Positions 51,355-61,800 of a stretch of DNA of 64,000 nucleotides are shown here, in pieces. The DNA is from Bog-756 sp052326605 (lineage in GTDB: Bacteria > Actinomycetota > Acidimicrobiia > Acidimicrobiales > RAAP-2): assembly GCA_052326605.1 (NCBI GenBank), contig JBKQMB010000045.1, positions 26,325-90,324 on the forward strand. The letters run 5' to 3'. The notes under the pieces are model-generated. The model saw only the letters and a program-made list of their open reading frames with translations. It was not told the origin of the DNA and ran no database searches. The position numbers and the translations under genes were made by a program. Numbering within the stretch: the first letter of the stretch is position 1; each line of letters opens with the position of its first letter.

Positions 51355-52265
51355 TCTTCCCCATGGCACTCGCAGCGACCGCGGCGCTGCTGACCGGCAC
51401 AGCGGAACCGGCGCATGCGGGGGCAAGTGGGAGTGACGGTCCGGGCGGGACGGTGAACGTGGGCGCGGGTAGTGGCGGGACACAAGGAGGTGTCCCCGGG
51501 TCCCCGGGAGGTGGGGGAGAGGGTGCCGGGCAAGGCATCAACCCCTGGACATGCAGCTATACGGACCTGGTACTGAACAACGAGGGTGGCATTGCCCCGG
51601 GCGGCCCCACTCCGGGAGCGTGGTACTCGGTCACTTGCAACGATCGATTGACCGGGACGCAGACCACGCAAACCGAATGGATTCCCGATCAGTCCACCCC
51701 GAGCTCGCCCGCCGTTGACCCCCGCTCTGTCGCCCTGCAGGCTGAGCGCTCGCTGGCGCTTCCCGCGCCGGGTAGCCATTTCAATCCCACGGCGGCGTCC
51801 GTGGTCAATCTGCCGACATGGCTGTGGATCGACGCCGGCATCTGGCATTCCTACTCGATCACCGCATCAGTGGGTTCGGTGAGCGCAACCGCTGTGGCCA
51901 ACCCGACCCTGGTCACCTGGTCGATGGGTGACGGAGGCCAGGTGACATGCCCCGGACCGGGCACTTCCTACAACCTGGGCCAACCTTCGTCCGGCCAGTC
52001 AACACAGTGCGAGTACAGCTACCTGCAGTCATCTGCTGGCCAGCCCTCTCCTAACGGCAATCCGGACGACGGCGCCTTCGCTGTCTCTGCAACGGTCTCC
52101 TGGGCCGTTTCGTGGTCCGCTCAGGGAACGGCAGGCGGAGGCGAATTGCCGATGTTGTCCACTTCGAGCAGGAGCACAGTTCGGGTTGAGCAGGTGCAGA
52201 GCATCAACTCGAACTTCTCTGCCGCGCCTGCGGCCGCGCCCCTCGGCGAAGGGCCTACGTCATGA
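51339..52265 (+). CDS. secreted protein of the tad operon, unknown function
   Basis: 308 residues. Signal peptide 'SLIFPMALAATAALLTGTAE' ending near 'AHAG', then a Gly-rich segment and a beta-rich domain with three or four cysteines ('TCPGPGTSYNLGQPSSGQST'). Similar proteins follow lipoproteins in actinobacterial pilus loci. The ATG lies 16 bases inside the lipoprotein gene, and its stop overlaps the CpaB-like gene (ATGA), so it is part of the same transcript. Confidence 0.65.
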   Translation: MHRSLIFPMALAATAALLTGTAEPAHAGASGSDGPGGTVNVGAGSGGTQGGVPGSPGGGGEGAGQGINPWTCSYTDLVLNNEGGIAPGGPTPGAWYSVTCNDRLTGTQTTQTEWIPDQSTPSSPAVDPRSVALQAERSLALPAPGSHFNPTAASVVNLPTWLWIDAGIWHSYSITASVGSVSATAVANPTLVTWSMGDGGQVTCPGPGTSYNLGQPSSGQSTQCEYSYLQSSAGQPSPNGNPDDGAFAVSATVSWAVSWSAQGTAGGGELPMLSTSSRSTVRVEQVQSINSNFSAAPAAAPLGEGPTS

Positions 52266-53077
52266 CGTCGTTGATGGAAGGGAAACCGCGAGAAGCGCCT
52301 ACCCGTGGCGAATCGAAGACCGAGTTCCGGTTACCGGTCACTTCTCGCGGTCGGAGGCCGCTGGTTGCGGTCGTCTCGGCGTTGCTGGTGTTCACCAGTA
52401 TTGCGGTGTTCGCCAGTGTCTACTCCTCGGCGAACCACCAGACACCTGCACTCATCGTGGTCCAGACGATTCAAGAGGGACAACGCATATCCGGAACCGA
52501 CCTCGGGCAGGCAAGTGTGGCGATTTCGGCAGGTGTCTCGCCGATCCCGGTTTCCAGTGCTCCGCTTCTAGCCGGCAAGCGGGCCGCTGTGACAATTCCC
52601 GCGGGCTCTCTCCTCACCCTCGCTGATGTCGCCGGGTCCGTTCCGATAGCCGCTGGCGAAGCGGTGGTGGGCATGGCATTGAAGGACGGTGAGTACCCAT
52701 CGGCAGGCGTGGAATCCGGCGACCAGGTGATGATCGTGCAATCGGCGAGCCCCGGTGCACCGGCGACGGCATCGGCATCGGCGACGGCGACCGACACCGG
52801 CTCTGGCTCACAGAATGCCGGGGGTTCAGCCTCGGGCGTGCTGGTGCCGCAGGCCACCGTGTTCGACGTCGGTCCGCCTTCGGCGAACTCCAGCAGCGGC
52901 GCATCACTGTTGGTATCCGTCGAGGTGTCCACAACTCTGGCTGCGGAGGTATCGAATGCGGCAAGCGCAGGCGAGGTGAGCCTGGTGTTGCTTCCGCAGG
53001 GCAGTGGGGACCAGCTCGGCGGCGCACCGGTCAGCGGCGCACCGGTCAGCGGCGCTCCGGTTGGCGGTGCCCAATGA
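52262..53077 (+). CDS. CpaB/RcpC-like SAF-domain pilus assembly protein
   Basis: 271 residues. One membrane helix ('PLVAVVSALLVFTSIAVFAS') and then a SAF domain ('PALIVVQTIQEGQRISGTDL', 'AGKRAAVTIPAGSLLTLADV', 'GEYPSAGVESGDQVMIVQSA') as in CpaB/FlgA. Its C-terminal 'GGAPVSGAP' repeats come from a 12-base DNA repeat (53018..53065). It likely works on the outer face of the membrane in pilus assembly. Coupled at both ends by ATGA overlaps. Confidence 0.75.
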   Translation: MTSLMEGKPREAPTRGESKTEFRLPVTSRGRRPLVAVVSALLVFTSIAVFASVYSSANHQTPALIVVQTIQEGQRISGTDLGQASVAISAGVSPIPVSSAPLLAGKRAAVTIPAGSLLTLADVAGSVPIAAGEAVVGMALKDGEYPSAGVESGDQVMIVQSASPGAPATASASATATDTGSGSQNAGGSASGVLVPQATVFDVGPPSANSSSGASLLVSVEVSTTLAAEVSNAASAGEVSLVLLPQGSGDQLGGAPVSGAPVSGAPVGGAQ

Positions 53078-53976
53078 CGGTCGTGTCGTTCCTGTCTGTG
53101 AAGGGTGCGCCGGGGGTGACGACACTGTGCTGCCTGGTGGGAGGCACGTGGCCGGCTCACCGCCGGGTGATGGTGGTCGAGTGCGATCCGAGTGGAGGGG
53201 ACCTCGCCACACGATTTGGGTTGTCGGCGAGGTGCGGATGGCCGACATTGGCGGCATCTGCTCGTCGTGAGGGGGGCGGTGCGACAATCACGCCGCACCT
53301 CCAACAACTGCCCGGAGGCCTCGATGTTCTGGTCGGCACGAGGCCTTCTGATCTCCCGCCGGCGCAGAGCGCGGAGGTCTCTCTGCTGTCGAGCATCTGG
53401 TCCGCACCGGATGACCCCTGGGATGCCTTGGTCGACCTCGGTCGGCTGCGGCAGGGAGGCGAGGATTCACAGGCGTGGCTGCATAGATCGGACTCCGTGG
53501 TGGTGGTCACCGGTAGCGATGCGGCCTCAGTGGTCCAGGTCCGGGAGCGAGCCCCTGCGCTGCGTTCCCGATACGAAGACCGGCTTGGCCTGGTGGTGGT
53601 CGGTTCCGGTCCCCACCGGAGTGTCGAGATCGAGGCATTCACGGGAATCCGCCTGTTCGGAGAGTTGCCGTCCGATCCGGTAGCAGCGGGCATTGCCTGT
53701 GGCGCAGCGGGTGGTGGGCGCCGGCTGATGCGATCGCTCCTGGTCGCTTCAGTCTCTCGGCTGTCCAGGCATCTGGCGTCTGATGCAGGGGGTAACTCGG
53801 ACTCGCTCCGTGGTTCGGGTGCAGATCAGCGGAAGCGTCCATGGGTACGAGCAGATCCGGACTGTCCGAGTGAAGGGATTGCAGGCGAACGTCCGGAGGA
53901 TTCCGTCGCTGCACTCGACCCGGGCGTACCCCCCGGGGCCGGTCCCCGGGCACGGCTGCAGGAAGTGCCGACGTGA
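53074..53976 (+). CDS. CpaE/MinD-like ATPase homologue
   Basis: 300 residues. 'TVVSFLSVKGAPGVTTLCCL' occupies the deviant Walker A place; the family consensus is KGGxGKT, and here the second Lys is replaced (PGVTT), as in other actinobacterial CpaE-like proteins. 'VMVVECDPSGGDLATRFGLS' is the switch/Walker A' region. It would position or regulate the pilus machine at the membrane. Whether it hydrolyses ATP is doubtful from sequence. Overlaps the CpaF gene by four bases (GTGA). Confidence 0.75.
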   Translation: MTVVSFLSVKGAPGVTTLCCLVGGTWPAHRRVMVVECDPSGGDLATRFGLSARCGWPTLAASARREGGGATITPHLQQLPGGLDVLVGTRPSDLPPAQSAEVSLLSSIWSAPDDPWDALVDLGRLRQGGEDSQAWLHRSDSVVVVTGSDAASVVQVRERAPALRSRYEDRLGLVVVGSGPHRSVEIEAFTGIRLFGELPSDPVAAGIACGAAGGGRRLMRSLLVASVSRLSRHLASDAGGNSDSLRGSGADQRKRPWVRADPDCPSEGIAGERPEDSVAALDPGVPPGAGPRARLQEVPT

Positions 53977-55361
53977 CCGGCTCCCTGACAACGACCATCC
54001 GAAAGCTGGTGGCCGAGGATCTCTCCGCACCGGCTGCCATTGACCTTCTCGGTGAGGACCGGCGTGAGTTCGCCCGCCAGAGGGTGTTCTCCCACTTGGA
54101 CAGGCTGGCTGCAGATGACGATGGATTGCTGCAGTCGATCGGCGGACCGGAGAGCGAGCAGCACCTTGCACGATCGGTACTCGATGCCCTCTTCGGCCTG
54201 GGCGCCCTTCAAACCCTCGTCGACAATCCGGAAATAGAGAACATCGATGTCAACGGGTGCGATTGCGTATGGGCGACCTTTGCCGATGGTTCCAAGATGC
54301 AGATGGCTCCTGTAGCCGACTCGGACGAAGAGCTGGTCGACGTGTTGCGGTCAGCAGCGAGCAAGTTCGGACTCTCGGAACGTCGGTTCGATCTGGCTCG
54401 ACCCGAGCTCGACCTCCGCCTGCCCGACGGGAGCCGATTGTCCGCGTTGATGGCTGTCTCGGCCAGGCCCGCGGTTTCCGTCAGACGGCATCGATACGCG
54501 GATCTTTCGTTGGCGGACCTGACCACGCTCGGTTCGATCGACGCCGGACTGGCCTCGCTGCTCGGAGCGGCGGTGAAGGCAAGGAAGAACATCGTCGTCG
54601 CCGGGGCGATGAACTCGGGCAAGACCACCTTGTTGCGTGCCTTGGCCGCGGAGATCTCGCCTCGGGAGCGCATCGTGACGATCGAACAAGCGTTTGAGCT
54701 GGGTCTCGACACGGCGTCCGGGCGTCACCCCGACATGGTCGCCCTCGAGGCTCGGCCTTCGAATGTCGAGGGAGAAGGACGGATATCCGTTGCCGACCTC
54801 GTGCGGCGGGCGCTGCGGATGAACGCGGACCGAGTCATCGTGGGCGAGGTGCTGGGCGACGAGGTGCTCCCGATGCTCAATGCGATGAGCCAAGGCCGGT
54901 CCGGCTCGATGTGCACGATCCACGCCGACTCCTCGTCAGGGGTATTCCGTCGCATCGCCTCGTATGCGGTGCAGGCTCCCGAGCGTCTTCCTCTGGAGGC
55001 GAGCAACCTGCTCATTGCGGGTGCGATTCACTTCGTCGTCTATCTCGACACCGAGATGCACGATGGGGCCGAGTCGGTGGCGGACCGTTCAGGCGGGCTT
55101 TATCCACAGAACGCGGAATGGCCGGACGATCCTCACAGTTTGCGTCGGTTCCCGTCGAGAGCGGCTCGTCGGCGATTCGTCTCGTCGATACGTGAAGTGG
55201 TCGATGCAGAGGGCGTGCAGGTCATTTCGAATGAGATCTTTCGTCCCGGCGCCGATCGGTGTGCGGTGGCGGCATCTCCTCTTCGCCCCGAAACCCTTCG
55301 GGAATTGGCTCGATTCGGATACGAGCCTTCGGGCGCCGTGCTTTCGGGGGCGTTGGCATGA
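53973..55361 (+). CDS. tadA: CpaF/TadA-type secretion ATPase
   Basis: 462 residues. Walker A is 'VVAGAMNSGKTTLLRALAAE' (GAMNSGKT at 211-218), the Asp box/Walker B region is 'LRMNADRVIVGEVLGDEVLP', and the His box 'GRSGSMCTIHADSSSGVFRR' ends near residue 324. The N-terminal 'LVDNPEIENIDVNGCDCVW' is the TadA N-domain. It is the hexameric motor that drives pilin extrusion. Overlaps with the TadB-like gene (ATGA). Confidence 0.93.
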   Translation: MTGSLTTTIRKLVAEDLSAPAAIDLLGEDRREFARQRVFSHLDRLAADDDGLLQSIGGPESEQHLARSVLDALFGLGALQTLVDNPEIENIDVNGCDCVWATFADGSKMQMAPVADSDEELVDVLRSAASKFGLSERRFDLARPELDLRLPDGSRLSALMAVSARPAVSVRRHRYADLSLADLTTLGSIDAGLASLLGAAVKARKNIVVAGAMNSGKTTLLRALAAEISPRERIVTIEQAFELGLDTASGRHPDMVALEARPSNVEGEGRISVADLVRRALRMNADRVIVGEVLGDEVLPMLNAMSQGRSGSMCTIHADSSSGVFRRIASYAVQAPERLPLEASNLLIAGAIHFVVYLDTEMHDGAESVADRSGGLYPQNAEWPDDPHSLRRFPSRAARRRFVSSIREVVDAEGVQVISNEIFRPGADRCAVAASPLRPETLRELARFGYEPSGAVLSGALA

Positions 55362-56209
55362 AGGGCTTCGTGTCGATCCTCTGTGGAACGGCCTTCGGTC
55401 TGGGGATCGTCGGCATTGCGGCAACGTGGAGGAACGACCCGGACGGCGGTCAGTCGAATGCGCGCAGAGGACTGTTCCTCACAGAGGTTCGAAGTCACGC
55501 GCCATTGCTCCTTCTGGCCGGACTTACAGGGGTGGCGTTCGTCGCGGTAACCGGCTGGCCGATGGCATTGCCAATTGCGGCTGGCGCCGTCTATGGGTTG
55601 CCCAAGTTGTTCGGCCGGACGTCGGGATCGGCGTCCATTGCCAAGGTGGAGGCAGTGGCAACCTGGACCGAGATGCTCCAGGGGACTCTTGCTGCTTCAG
55701 CCGGCTTGGGGCAGGCGATCATTGCAACCGCTGCGCTCAGTCCCGCCCCGATCCGAAGTGCCACCACCCGGCTTTCGGCGCAGCTCACTGCCGGCGTGCA
55801 CCCCCGTGACGCACTGCTTCAGTTCTCCGAAGATGTCGGGGATCCCTGTGCCGATCGTGTGGTGTGCGCACTTCTGCTGGCAGTCACAACTCGCGCGCAA
55901 CGTCTGGGTGACCTCTTGTCGGCATTGGCGGACTCGACCCGGGAGGAAGTGGCGCTCCGACTCCGAATTGAGACAAGCAGAGCGTCGATCCGTAGTGGCG
56001 TTCGGACGGTCATGGCCTTCTCCGTCGCGTTTGCAGTTGGCCTTGTGCTCCTGGCTCATCACTATCTGGCGCCGTTCGGATCGGTCTCCGGGCAGTTGAC
56101 GTTGGCCCTTGTCGGAGCTCTGTATGCAGTCGGTTTGACTCTGATGGTTTCGTTGTCCCGGCCCCCGAAGTCAGTGCGGCTGTTGGGTCGGGAAGTGGTC
56201 GAGCCATGA
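55358..56209 (+). CDS. tadB: TadB-like inner-membrane platform protein
   Basis: 283 residues. The T2SSF-type core 'VEAVATWTEMLQGTLAASAG' and 'LADSTREEVALRLRIETSRA' is framed by helices 'APLLLLAGLTGVAFVAVTG', 'VMAFSVAFAVGLVLLAHHYL' and 'LTLALVGALYAVGLTLMVSL'. With TadC it forms the membrane platform on which TadA acts. Starts at the ATG overlapping the tadA stop and overlaps the next gene by four bases. Confidence 0.85.
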   Translation: MKGFVSILCGTAFGLGIVGIAATWRNDPDGGQSNARRGLFLTEVRSHAPLLLLAGLTGVAFVAVTGWPMALPIAAGAVYGLPKLFGRTSGSASIAKVEAVATWTEMLQGTLAASAGLGQAIIATAALSPAPIRSATTRLSAQLTAGVHPRDALLQFSEDVGDPCADRVVCALLLAVTTRAQRLGDLLSALADSTREEVALRLRIETSRASIRSGVRTVMAFSVAFAVGLVLLAHHYLAPFGSVSGQLTLALVGALYAVGLTLMVSLSRPPKSVRLLGREVVEP

Positions 56210-57108
56210 CTCTTGCCATTGGGTTGGGTGCCATAGCCGGCGTCGGGGTCCTCGGGGCCTTCTTCGGCCTGAGGACAGCTCCCCCGACACTCGATGCCAT
56301 CGTCGGCACCTTGAATCGACCGGTTGATGCCGGGTCACCTCCCGGGGAGGCACCGAACATCTCACAGCGAGTGGGCAGATCGGTGATCGCTTGGGTCGGT
56401 GGCAGCAGCCTCTCGGCTGATCCCAGAGCGGCAGTGGTCTCGTCCAACCTGGCCGTGACCGGCGAGTCCCCGGAGACGCTGGCATTCCAGGTGGTAGCGG
56501 GGGGTGGACTTGGTCTGTTGACCCCGCCACTTCTCTGGATCGGTTGCCAGGTGGCCGGGGCGGGGGTTCCACTTGCCGTGCCGGCCGTCTTGTCCCTTCT
56601 CCTCGTCAGCGTTGGGATCTGTTGGCCGATCGTGGTGCTGTTCGGTGAGGCAAAGCGACGTCGTCGTCACTTCAGAACCGTCGTTGCAACCTTCGTCGAC
56701 ATGGTGGTACTGGGCCTTGCCGGTGGAGTCGGGGTCGAGGGTGCCCTGTTCGCCGCCTCCCAGGTCAGTCCTGATTGGGCGGCAAGACGCTTGTCGACGG
56801 CACTCTTGGGTGCGCGGGAGAGCGGAAGGTCCCCTTGGGCGGCACTGGGTCAGCTCGGCGAAGAACTCGGAGTGACCGAACTGGTCGAGCTCTCCTCCAC
56901 ACTTCAACTCGCCGGCACGGAGGGAGCGAGGGTGCGGCAATCACTGAGTGCACGTGCGACATCGCTCCGCCGGCATGAACAGGCAGAAGAGGAGTCGGCG
57001 GCCAATGCGATGACGGAGCGGTTGTTCCTTCCTGGTGCCTTGCTGCTCATGGGGTTCCTCCTCTTCATCGGATACCCCGCTTTCAGCCGGATCCTCGGCG
57101 GCTTCTGA
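56206..57108 (+). CDS. tadC: TadC-like inner-membrane platform protein
   Basis: 300 residues. Helices near the N-terminus and 'VVAGGGLGLLTPPLLWIGCQ' and 'AVLSLLLVSVGICWPIVVLF' precede the T2SSF domain ('FVDMVVLGLAGGVGVEGALF', 'LGARESGRSPWAALGQLGEE'), with a last helix 'LFLPGALLLMGFLLFIGYPA'. Partner of TadB. Confidence 0.85.
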   Translation: MTLAIGLGAIAGVGVLGAFFGLRTAPPTLDAIVGTLNRPVDAGSPPGEAPNISQRVGRSVIAWVGGSSLSADPRAAVVSSNLAVTGESPETLAFQVVAGGGLGLLTPPLLWIGCQVAGAGVPLAVPAVLSLLLVSVGICWPIVVLFGEAKRRRRHFRTVVATFVDMVVLGLAGGVGVEGALFAASQVSPDWAARRLSTALLGARESGRSPWAALGQLGEELGVTELVELSSTLQLAGTEGARVRQSLSARATSLRRHEQAEEESAANAMTERLFLPGALLLMGFLLFIGYPAFSRILGGF

Positions 57109-57230
57109 TGGCGGCGCGGTCGAGGTTCGCCAGGTCGGCAGCTCAGCCGGAGGGCAAGGGGAACTCCATGCGACCCGGGGCTGCAGCCGGCCGCGTCCGG
57201 TCCTTCGTGTTCGGTCAACCGTCAAGATGA
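57108..57230 (+). CDS. possible small ORF between tadC and the pilin gene
   Basis: 40 codons starting at an ATG that overlaps the tadC stop (TGATG) and ending 12 bases before the pilin ATG. The product is basic and low in hydrophobic residues. Coupling by overlap is the only support; it may be non-coding leader for the pilin. Confidence 0.25.
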   Translation: MAARSRFARSAAQPEGKGNSMRPGAAAGRVRSFVFGQPSR

Positions 57231-57242
57231 AAGAGAGGAACA

Positions 57243-57437
57243 ATGATTTCGACTCAATTGGGGATGGTCTGGACGTATCTCTGTGCTCGAGCCCGGGTTG
57301 CGGGCGGATGGGACGAAGCGGGTTCGGTGGTCGAGAAGGTGATCCTGACGGCGATCTTCGCGGCGTTGGCAATTGCTGTCGGAGCCATCATCGTGGCCAA
57401 AGTGACCACGAAAGCGAACTCGATCGATCTGGGCTGA
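57243..57437 (+). CDS. flp: Flp-type pilin
   Basis: 64 residues with a good ribosome site (AGAGAGGA). 'WDEAGSVVEKVILTAIFAAL' followed by 'AIAVGAIIVAKVTTKANSID' gives the Flp signature: a Gly/Ser processing site then a Val-Glu at the start of a single hydrophobic helix. The N-terminal leader would be cut by a prepilin peptidase, which is not encoded in the window. It is the major pilus subunit candidate. Confidence 0.85.
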   Translation: MISTQLGMVWTYLCARARVAGGWDEAGSVVEKVILTAIFAALAIAVGAIIVAKVTTKANSIDLG

Positions 57438-57970
57438 TGGTGGACGTCGATCGGCAGTCTGACGCCGGAGTATGCCGCTGTGCCTATCGGGAGGTCGAGG
57501 ACGGAGGTGGTTGCACCGTCGATCGGATTGCCGACCCAGACACGTCTCTCGGCGCTCGGATCCAACCGTTTCGATCGACCGGTACCGGTGCACGGGTCAA
57601 AGGAGAGCACGGGTCGGTGACCGTCGATGCCGTTCTGGTGATCCCGGTGATCATGGTGGTCCTGTTGGCAGTGGTCCAGTTCGCCCTCTGGGCACATGCC
57701 GCCCAGCTGGCCCAGTTGGCCGCATCCGAGGGTGACCGGGTGGCGCGCTCGCTGGGAGGTGGGTCCGCTGCCGGTTTGGTGCAGGCGAAGTCAGTACTGA
57801 GCGGACCTGGCTCGGACGTGGCCGACTCGGTGGTGGTCGTCGACATCATGCCGGGGGACCTGGTTCGCGTGAGCGTCACCGCTAGGGCAACGTCGGTGTT
57901 CCCGGGGCTGTCACTTCCGGTATCGGCTGTCCAGGTCGGTCCAATTCAGGAATTCCGTGGGTCCGAATGA
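57437..57970 (+). CDS. TadE-like pseudopilin
   Basis: 177 residues, ATG overlapping the flp stop (TGATG). The N-terminal 55 residues are Cys-containing and hydrophilic; the TadE-type helix 'GSVTVDAVLVIPVIMVVLLA' starts near residue 58, with Asp at the position usually Glu. A later start close to the helix (for example a GTG near 57600) is possible since TadE proteins usually begin just before it. Confidence 0.75.
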   Translation: MVDVDRQSDAGVCRCAYREVEDGGGCTVDRIADPDTSLGARIQPFRSTGTGARVKGEHGSVTVDAVLVIPVIMVVLLAVVQFALWAHAAQLAQLAASEGDRVARSLGGGSAAGLVQAKSVLSGPGSDVADSVVVVDIMPGDLVRVSVTARATSVFPGLSLPVSAVQVGPIQEFRGSE

Positions 57971-58389
57971 GAATGGGGCCGACACGTGGAGAACTGGGAA
58001 GCCTCACCGTGGAACTGGTGGTCCTCACGCCGGTGCTGTTCGCTCTCGGACTGGCGGCCCTGGCATTCGGGCGTGTGTCCGAGGCTCGCCAACAGGTGGT
58101 CGAGGCGTCAAGAGCCGGAGCGGAGGCGGCCGCCGTCCTGCCGAACGCAGGGTCTGCGCAGCGGGGCGCTGCGGCGACCGCCGCCGTGGGAATCTTCGCC
58201 AGCAATCACACCTGTGCCCATTCGCAGATCGATACCGACACCAGCCACTTCTATCCCGGTGGATACGTGACGGTGACTGTCGCATGCCAAGTCGATCTGT
58301 CCGACGTCTCCATTCCCGGGATTCCCACGAGCACGACGGTCACTGCATCGGCCACTGCGCCCATCGACCCGTACCGCGCGATCGGGTGA
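57967..58389 (+). CDS. TadE-like pseudopilin
   Basis: 140 residues. 'GELGSLTVELVVLTPVLFAL' is the classic TadE start with Glu in the helix, followed by a short beta-rich extracellular part containing two cysteines. Overlaps the previous gene by four bases (ATGA). Confidence 0.85.
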   Translation: MRMGPTRGELGSLTVELVVLTPVLFALGLAALAFGRVSEARQQVVEASRAGAEAAAVLPNAGSAQRGAAATAAVGIFASNHTCAHSQIDTDTSHFYPGGYVTVTVACQVDLSDVSIPGIPTSTTVTASATAPIDPYRAIG

Positions 58390-58393
58390 AACC

Positions 58394-58888
58394 GTGATGG
58401 CTTCGCATGGGATGAGATCGTCCACCATCGCCACGCCTGAGGAGTCGGCCGCTGGTCCCGGTCGGACACTGTCTCGAACAGGGGAGTTCGAGCATGGATC
58501 TGTCAGCGCATTCGTCGTGCTGCTGGCTGTTGCCATCTTCGCTCTCATGGGCCTGGTCCTCGACGGTGGTTCGGCGTTGGCCGCCCAACAGGCTGCCAGT
58601 GACGAAGCACAACAGGCGGCTCGGGCGGGCGCCGGTGCCTTGTCGGTGGATGCGCTGAGGTCCGGTTCGGTCGAGCTCAATGATCAGGCTGCAGTCGCCG
58701 CAGCGGAGGCGTTCACCGTCATTTCTGGACACCCGGGCAGTGCGACAGCGTCATCAGGAGTCGTGAACGTTCAGATCCACTATCGGTTACCCACCGTGAT
58801 CCTGGGGGTCATCGGGATCCAGTCCCTGCAGGTCTCTGCATCTGCATCAGCGGTGGATGTCCAAGGGGTAACCGAGGGCTCGAGATGA
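58394..58888 (+). CDS. TadG/TadE-like pilus protein
   Basis: 164 residues; GTG 58394 is directly followed by an ATG, either may be used. The hydrophobic segment 'HGSVSAFVVLLAVAIFALMG' with 'LVLDGGSALAAQQAASDEAQ' is the TadG-like (pilus assembly, PF13400-type) N-terminal motif. The rest is Ala/Val-rich. Its stop overlaps the giant LysM-BTAD gene (ATGA). Confidence 0.82.
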   Translation: MMASHGMRSSTIATPEESAAGPGRTLSRTGEFEHGSVSAFVVLLAVAIFALMGLVLDGGSALAAQQAASDEAQQAARAGAGALSVDALRSGSVELNDQAAVAAAEAFTVISGHPGSATASSGVVNVQIHYRLPTVILGVIGIQSLQVSASASAVDVQGVTEGSR

Positions 58889-61800
58889 GCAGGGGTATCT
58901 TGCCCGGTGCCGCCAGGAGCCAGCGGTGGCTCTGGTCGATTCTTTCGACGTTCGTGCTGGCGGCGATCGTTGTTGCCGTGCCCATAGCCCTGTGTACCGC
59001 AGCTGGCCCTCCACTCGGTCATGGCGCCTACGAACAAGGTCGGAAGGCAATGACGTCGCGACAGCCCTTTGACCCTGTGCTCGTTGCCCACTGGCTCGAA
59101 CGGGGGGCAGTGGTCCTCGCGTGGATCCTTTGGGCCTGGATGGCCGTCTGCGTCGTGCTCGAGGTCAGGGCTCGGATCACGGGACGGTCGTCTACACGCC
59201 TGCCCGCCAGCAGAACCATGCAGGCGGTCGCCGCTTGCCTGGTTGGTACGGCATTGGCGTTCGCTGGCACGGGTCGGGGGACCCCGAGTCCACGGACACC
59301 AGCACCAGTGACGGGTAGCACCGGCACCGGCCGCGTCTACGCACTCCGGGTCATCGACGACTACTCCTCGAGCAGCCATACCTTGTCGCCGTTTCCGGAA
59401 CTCGTCCGGAACACGGACAGCCCGTTCGCTCGCCAACCCCTGGGAGCCGAACGATGGAAGCAGGCGACGGGCGAGGCAGGGAGTGCGTCAAGAGGTGCGG
59501 CATCAACTGGAGCGGCATTGCCGGCAACCGAGGGATACGACTCGGTTTCCGTCGAGGCTCCGGATGCCGACAGGGTCCCAGATGTCGGTCGCGCCGGGCG
59601 ATCGCATGCCCGTGGCATCGAGACGAAGAGCTCCAGCCAGGCACACGGCGTCGCTTTGGACCGCTGGCCGATGGGTGGCGAGTCGAATGGATTCGCACCC
59701 GTTCCGGCGAACGGTAGAGGAGAACGAGAACGAGAACGACCGCCAGGGTCTGAGAGATCCGAGGGGCCCTCGCAAACGGAGACGGTCCACACGGTGATCC
59801 CCAGAGAGACTCTGTGGTCGATCGCCGAGGAGAGACTCGGGTCGGCCTTGCGATGGAAGGACCTTGCGGCTCTCAACTACGGGGTCGAGCAACACGACGG
59901 GGAGGCCCTGACAGGGGATCATTGGATCAAGCCGGGTTGGCAGCTCAGATTGCCCGGCGGACAGGTGCACGGCGATCCGAACGGCGTGGACCGACCCCCG
60001 AGGCCGGAAGGCAACCCGATCACCAGTCCTTCGGCTCGGCCGAGCGAGAGCGTCGCGGAAACGGTGAGTGGCGCGCCCGCATCGCACACGGGGGTTCGCC
60101 GGATGCCATTGGACACCGACGGAGTACCTCACACCATCAGCGCCCAGGGTTCGGGACCTCCGGAGGGCCATGGTTCCGGTGCACCGGTGGCCCCAACCGT
60201 CCCAACCGTCCCAACCGTCCCAACCGTCCCAACTGTCCCAACCGTCCCAACCGTCCCGGCTGTCCCAGTGGGAGGCGGGATAGTCGGTGTGGGAGTCGTC
60301 GACCTCATCGATCGACTGAGGCGCGTCCAACAACGCCATCGCAAGCCGGGTTCGTTCATCAGGATGCCCGATCAGTCTCGTCGTTTCTTCGAACAGAGAC
60401 TTCGAACTGGCGATGGAAGGGACTCTCTCGACGCGATCGACCGCTCGATCAGGCTGCTTGCCCGGTTTTGGAGCGGTGAGGGTATCGAAGGTCCGACGGT
60501 CAGAGGGGTCAAAGTGTCGTCGGACGTGGTCGAACTGGTGGTGGACGGACATGGGACCGTTCCTCGGATACCCGATCCATTCACCATCGGTGTCGGTGGC
60601 ATGTCGCTGGTGGTCGAACGGTCGGCGCTGAGCCGCCCGCTGCATCGTGGCAGCGGCCCACGTCAGGGGAGGTTCCCGATTCCGACGCTGGTGACCGCTG
60701 GACATGCAGTTGATGGTTTGGTCCTGGTCAATCTGGAGGCTCTGGGATCATTGATTGTGGAAGGCGATCCTTCGGAAAGTGACGGAGTGCTCCGGGCGCT
60801 GGCATTGGAGCTCGCCACGTCACATTGGGCCGATCAGTTCGATGTGGTCCTGGTCGGCTTCGGGGCCGAGCTCGGACGCTTCGACCGGGTGAGAGCGGTC
60901 ACCGACGTTCCCGCTCTCACCCATGAGCTGTGGTGCCGTCGTTTCAGGGCCGAGGCGCTCTTGCGGAACGCGAACTTTCGCTCGTTCGCCGAGGCGAGAT
61001 GCCTCGAACCCAACGGCACCTGGGACCCACTCGTGGTGATCTGTGGCCCGTCGACACCGGAGAGCCAGGTCGTGGACCTGATCGACGTCGGCTCGCATGC
61101 TGTCGGAGGGATGGCCGTGATCGCGGCTGGAGGCAGCGGCGAGGCGTCGCATACGTTGCGACTCTCCACATCCGAAGACTCGCCCTTGCTCGAGCTGATC
61201 GGTTCCGTGGTCTTTCCCCAGCAGATAGCGGTCGAGGAACTTGCCGATCTGGACGCGATCCTGGGTGCGGCGAACGATCGCGAGTCGGTTGCCTCGTCCG
61301 CGGGATTCGAGGTGGGCTCGCAACGACCAGGTCGAGCAGCTGACCCCTCGGTCGCATTCGAGAGCGCGACCGGAGTAGAAGTGCGTGAGGTCACCGTTCC
61401 CGTTCCGGTGATTGCAGAGCCACCCCCAATCCCGCGTGACGGAGAGAGCGGAACCTACGAAGTGGAGGTCGCCGTCCTCGGGCCGATCGAGATCCGCGGA
61501 GCCGCGCGGGAGTTCACCAGGGCATGGGCGGAGGAGCTTGTCGTGTACCTGGCACTGCATCCCAACGGAGCCTCGAGTGACGCCTGGGCGACTGCTCTCT
61601 GGCCCGACAGGGTCATGGCCCCTTCGAGCCTTCACTCGACTGCATCGGTGGCCAGACGGTCGTTGGGCCAAGGGCGTGATGGTAACGACCACCTGCCTCG
61701 GTCGCATGGACGACTGGCTCTGGCTCCCACCGTGGGAACTGACTGGGATCGCTTTGTGCTGCTTGCGGCCACCGATCAAACCGACAGCTGGCGATCAGCG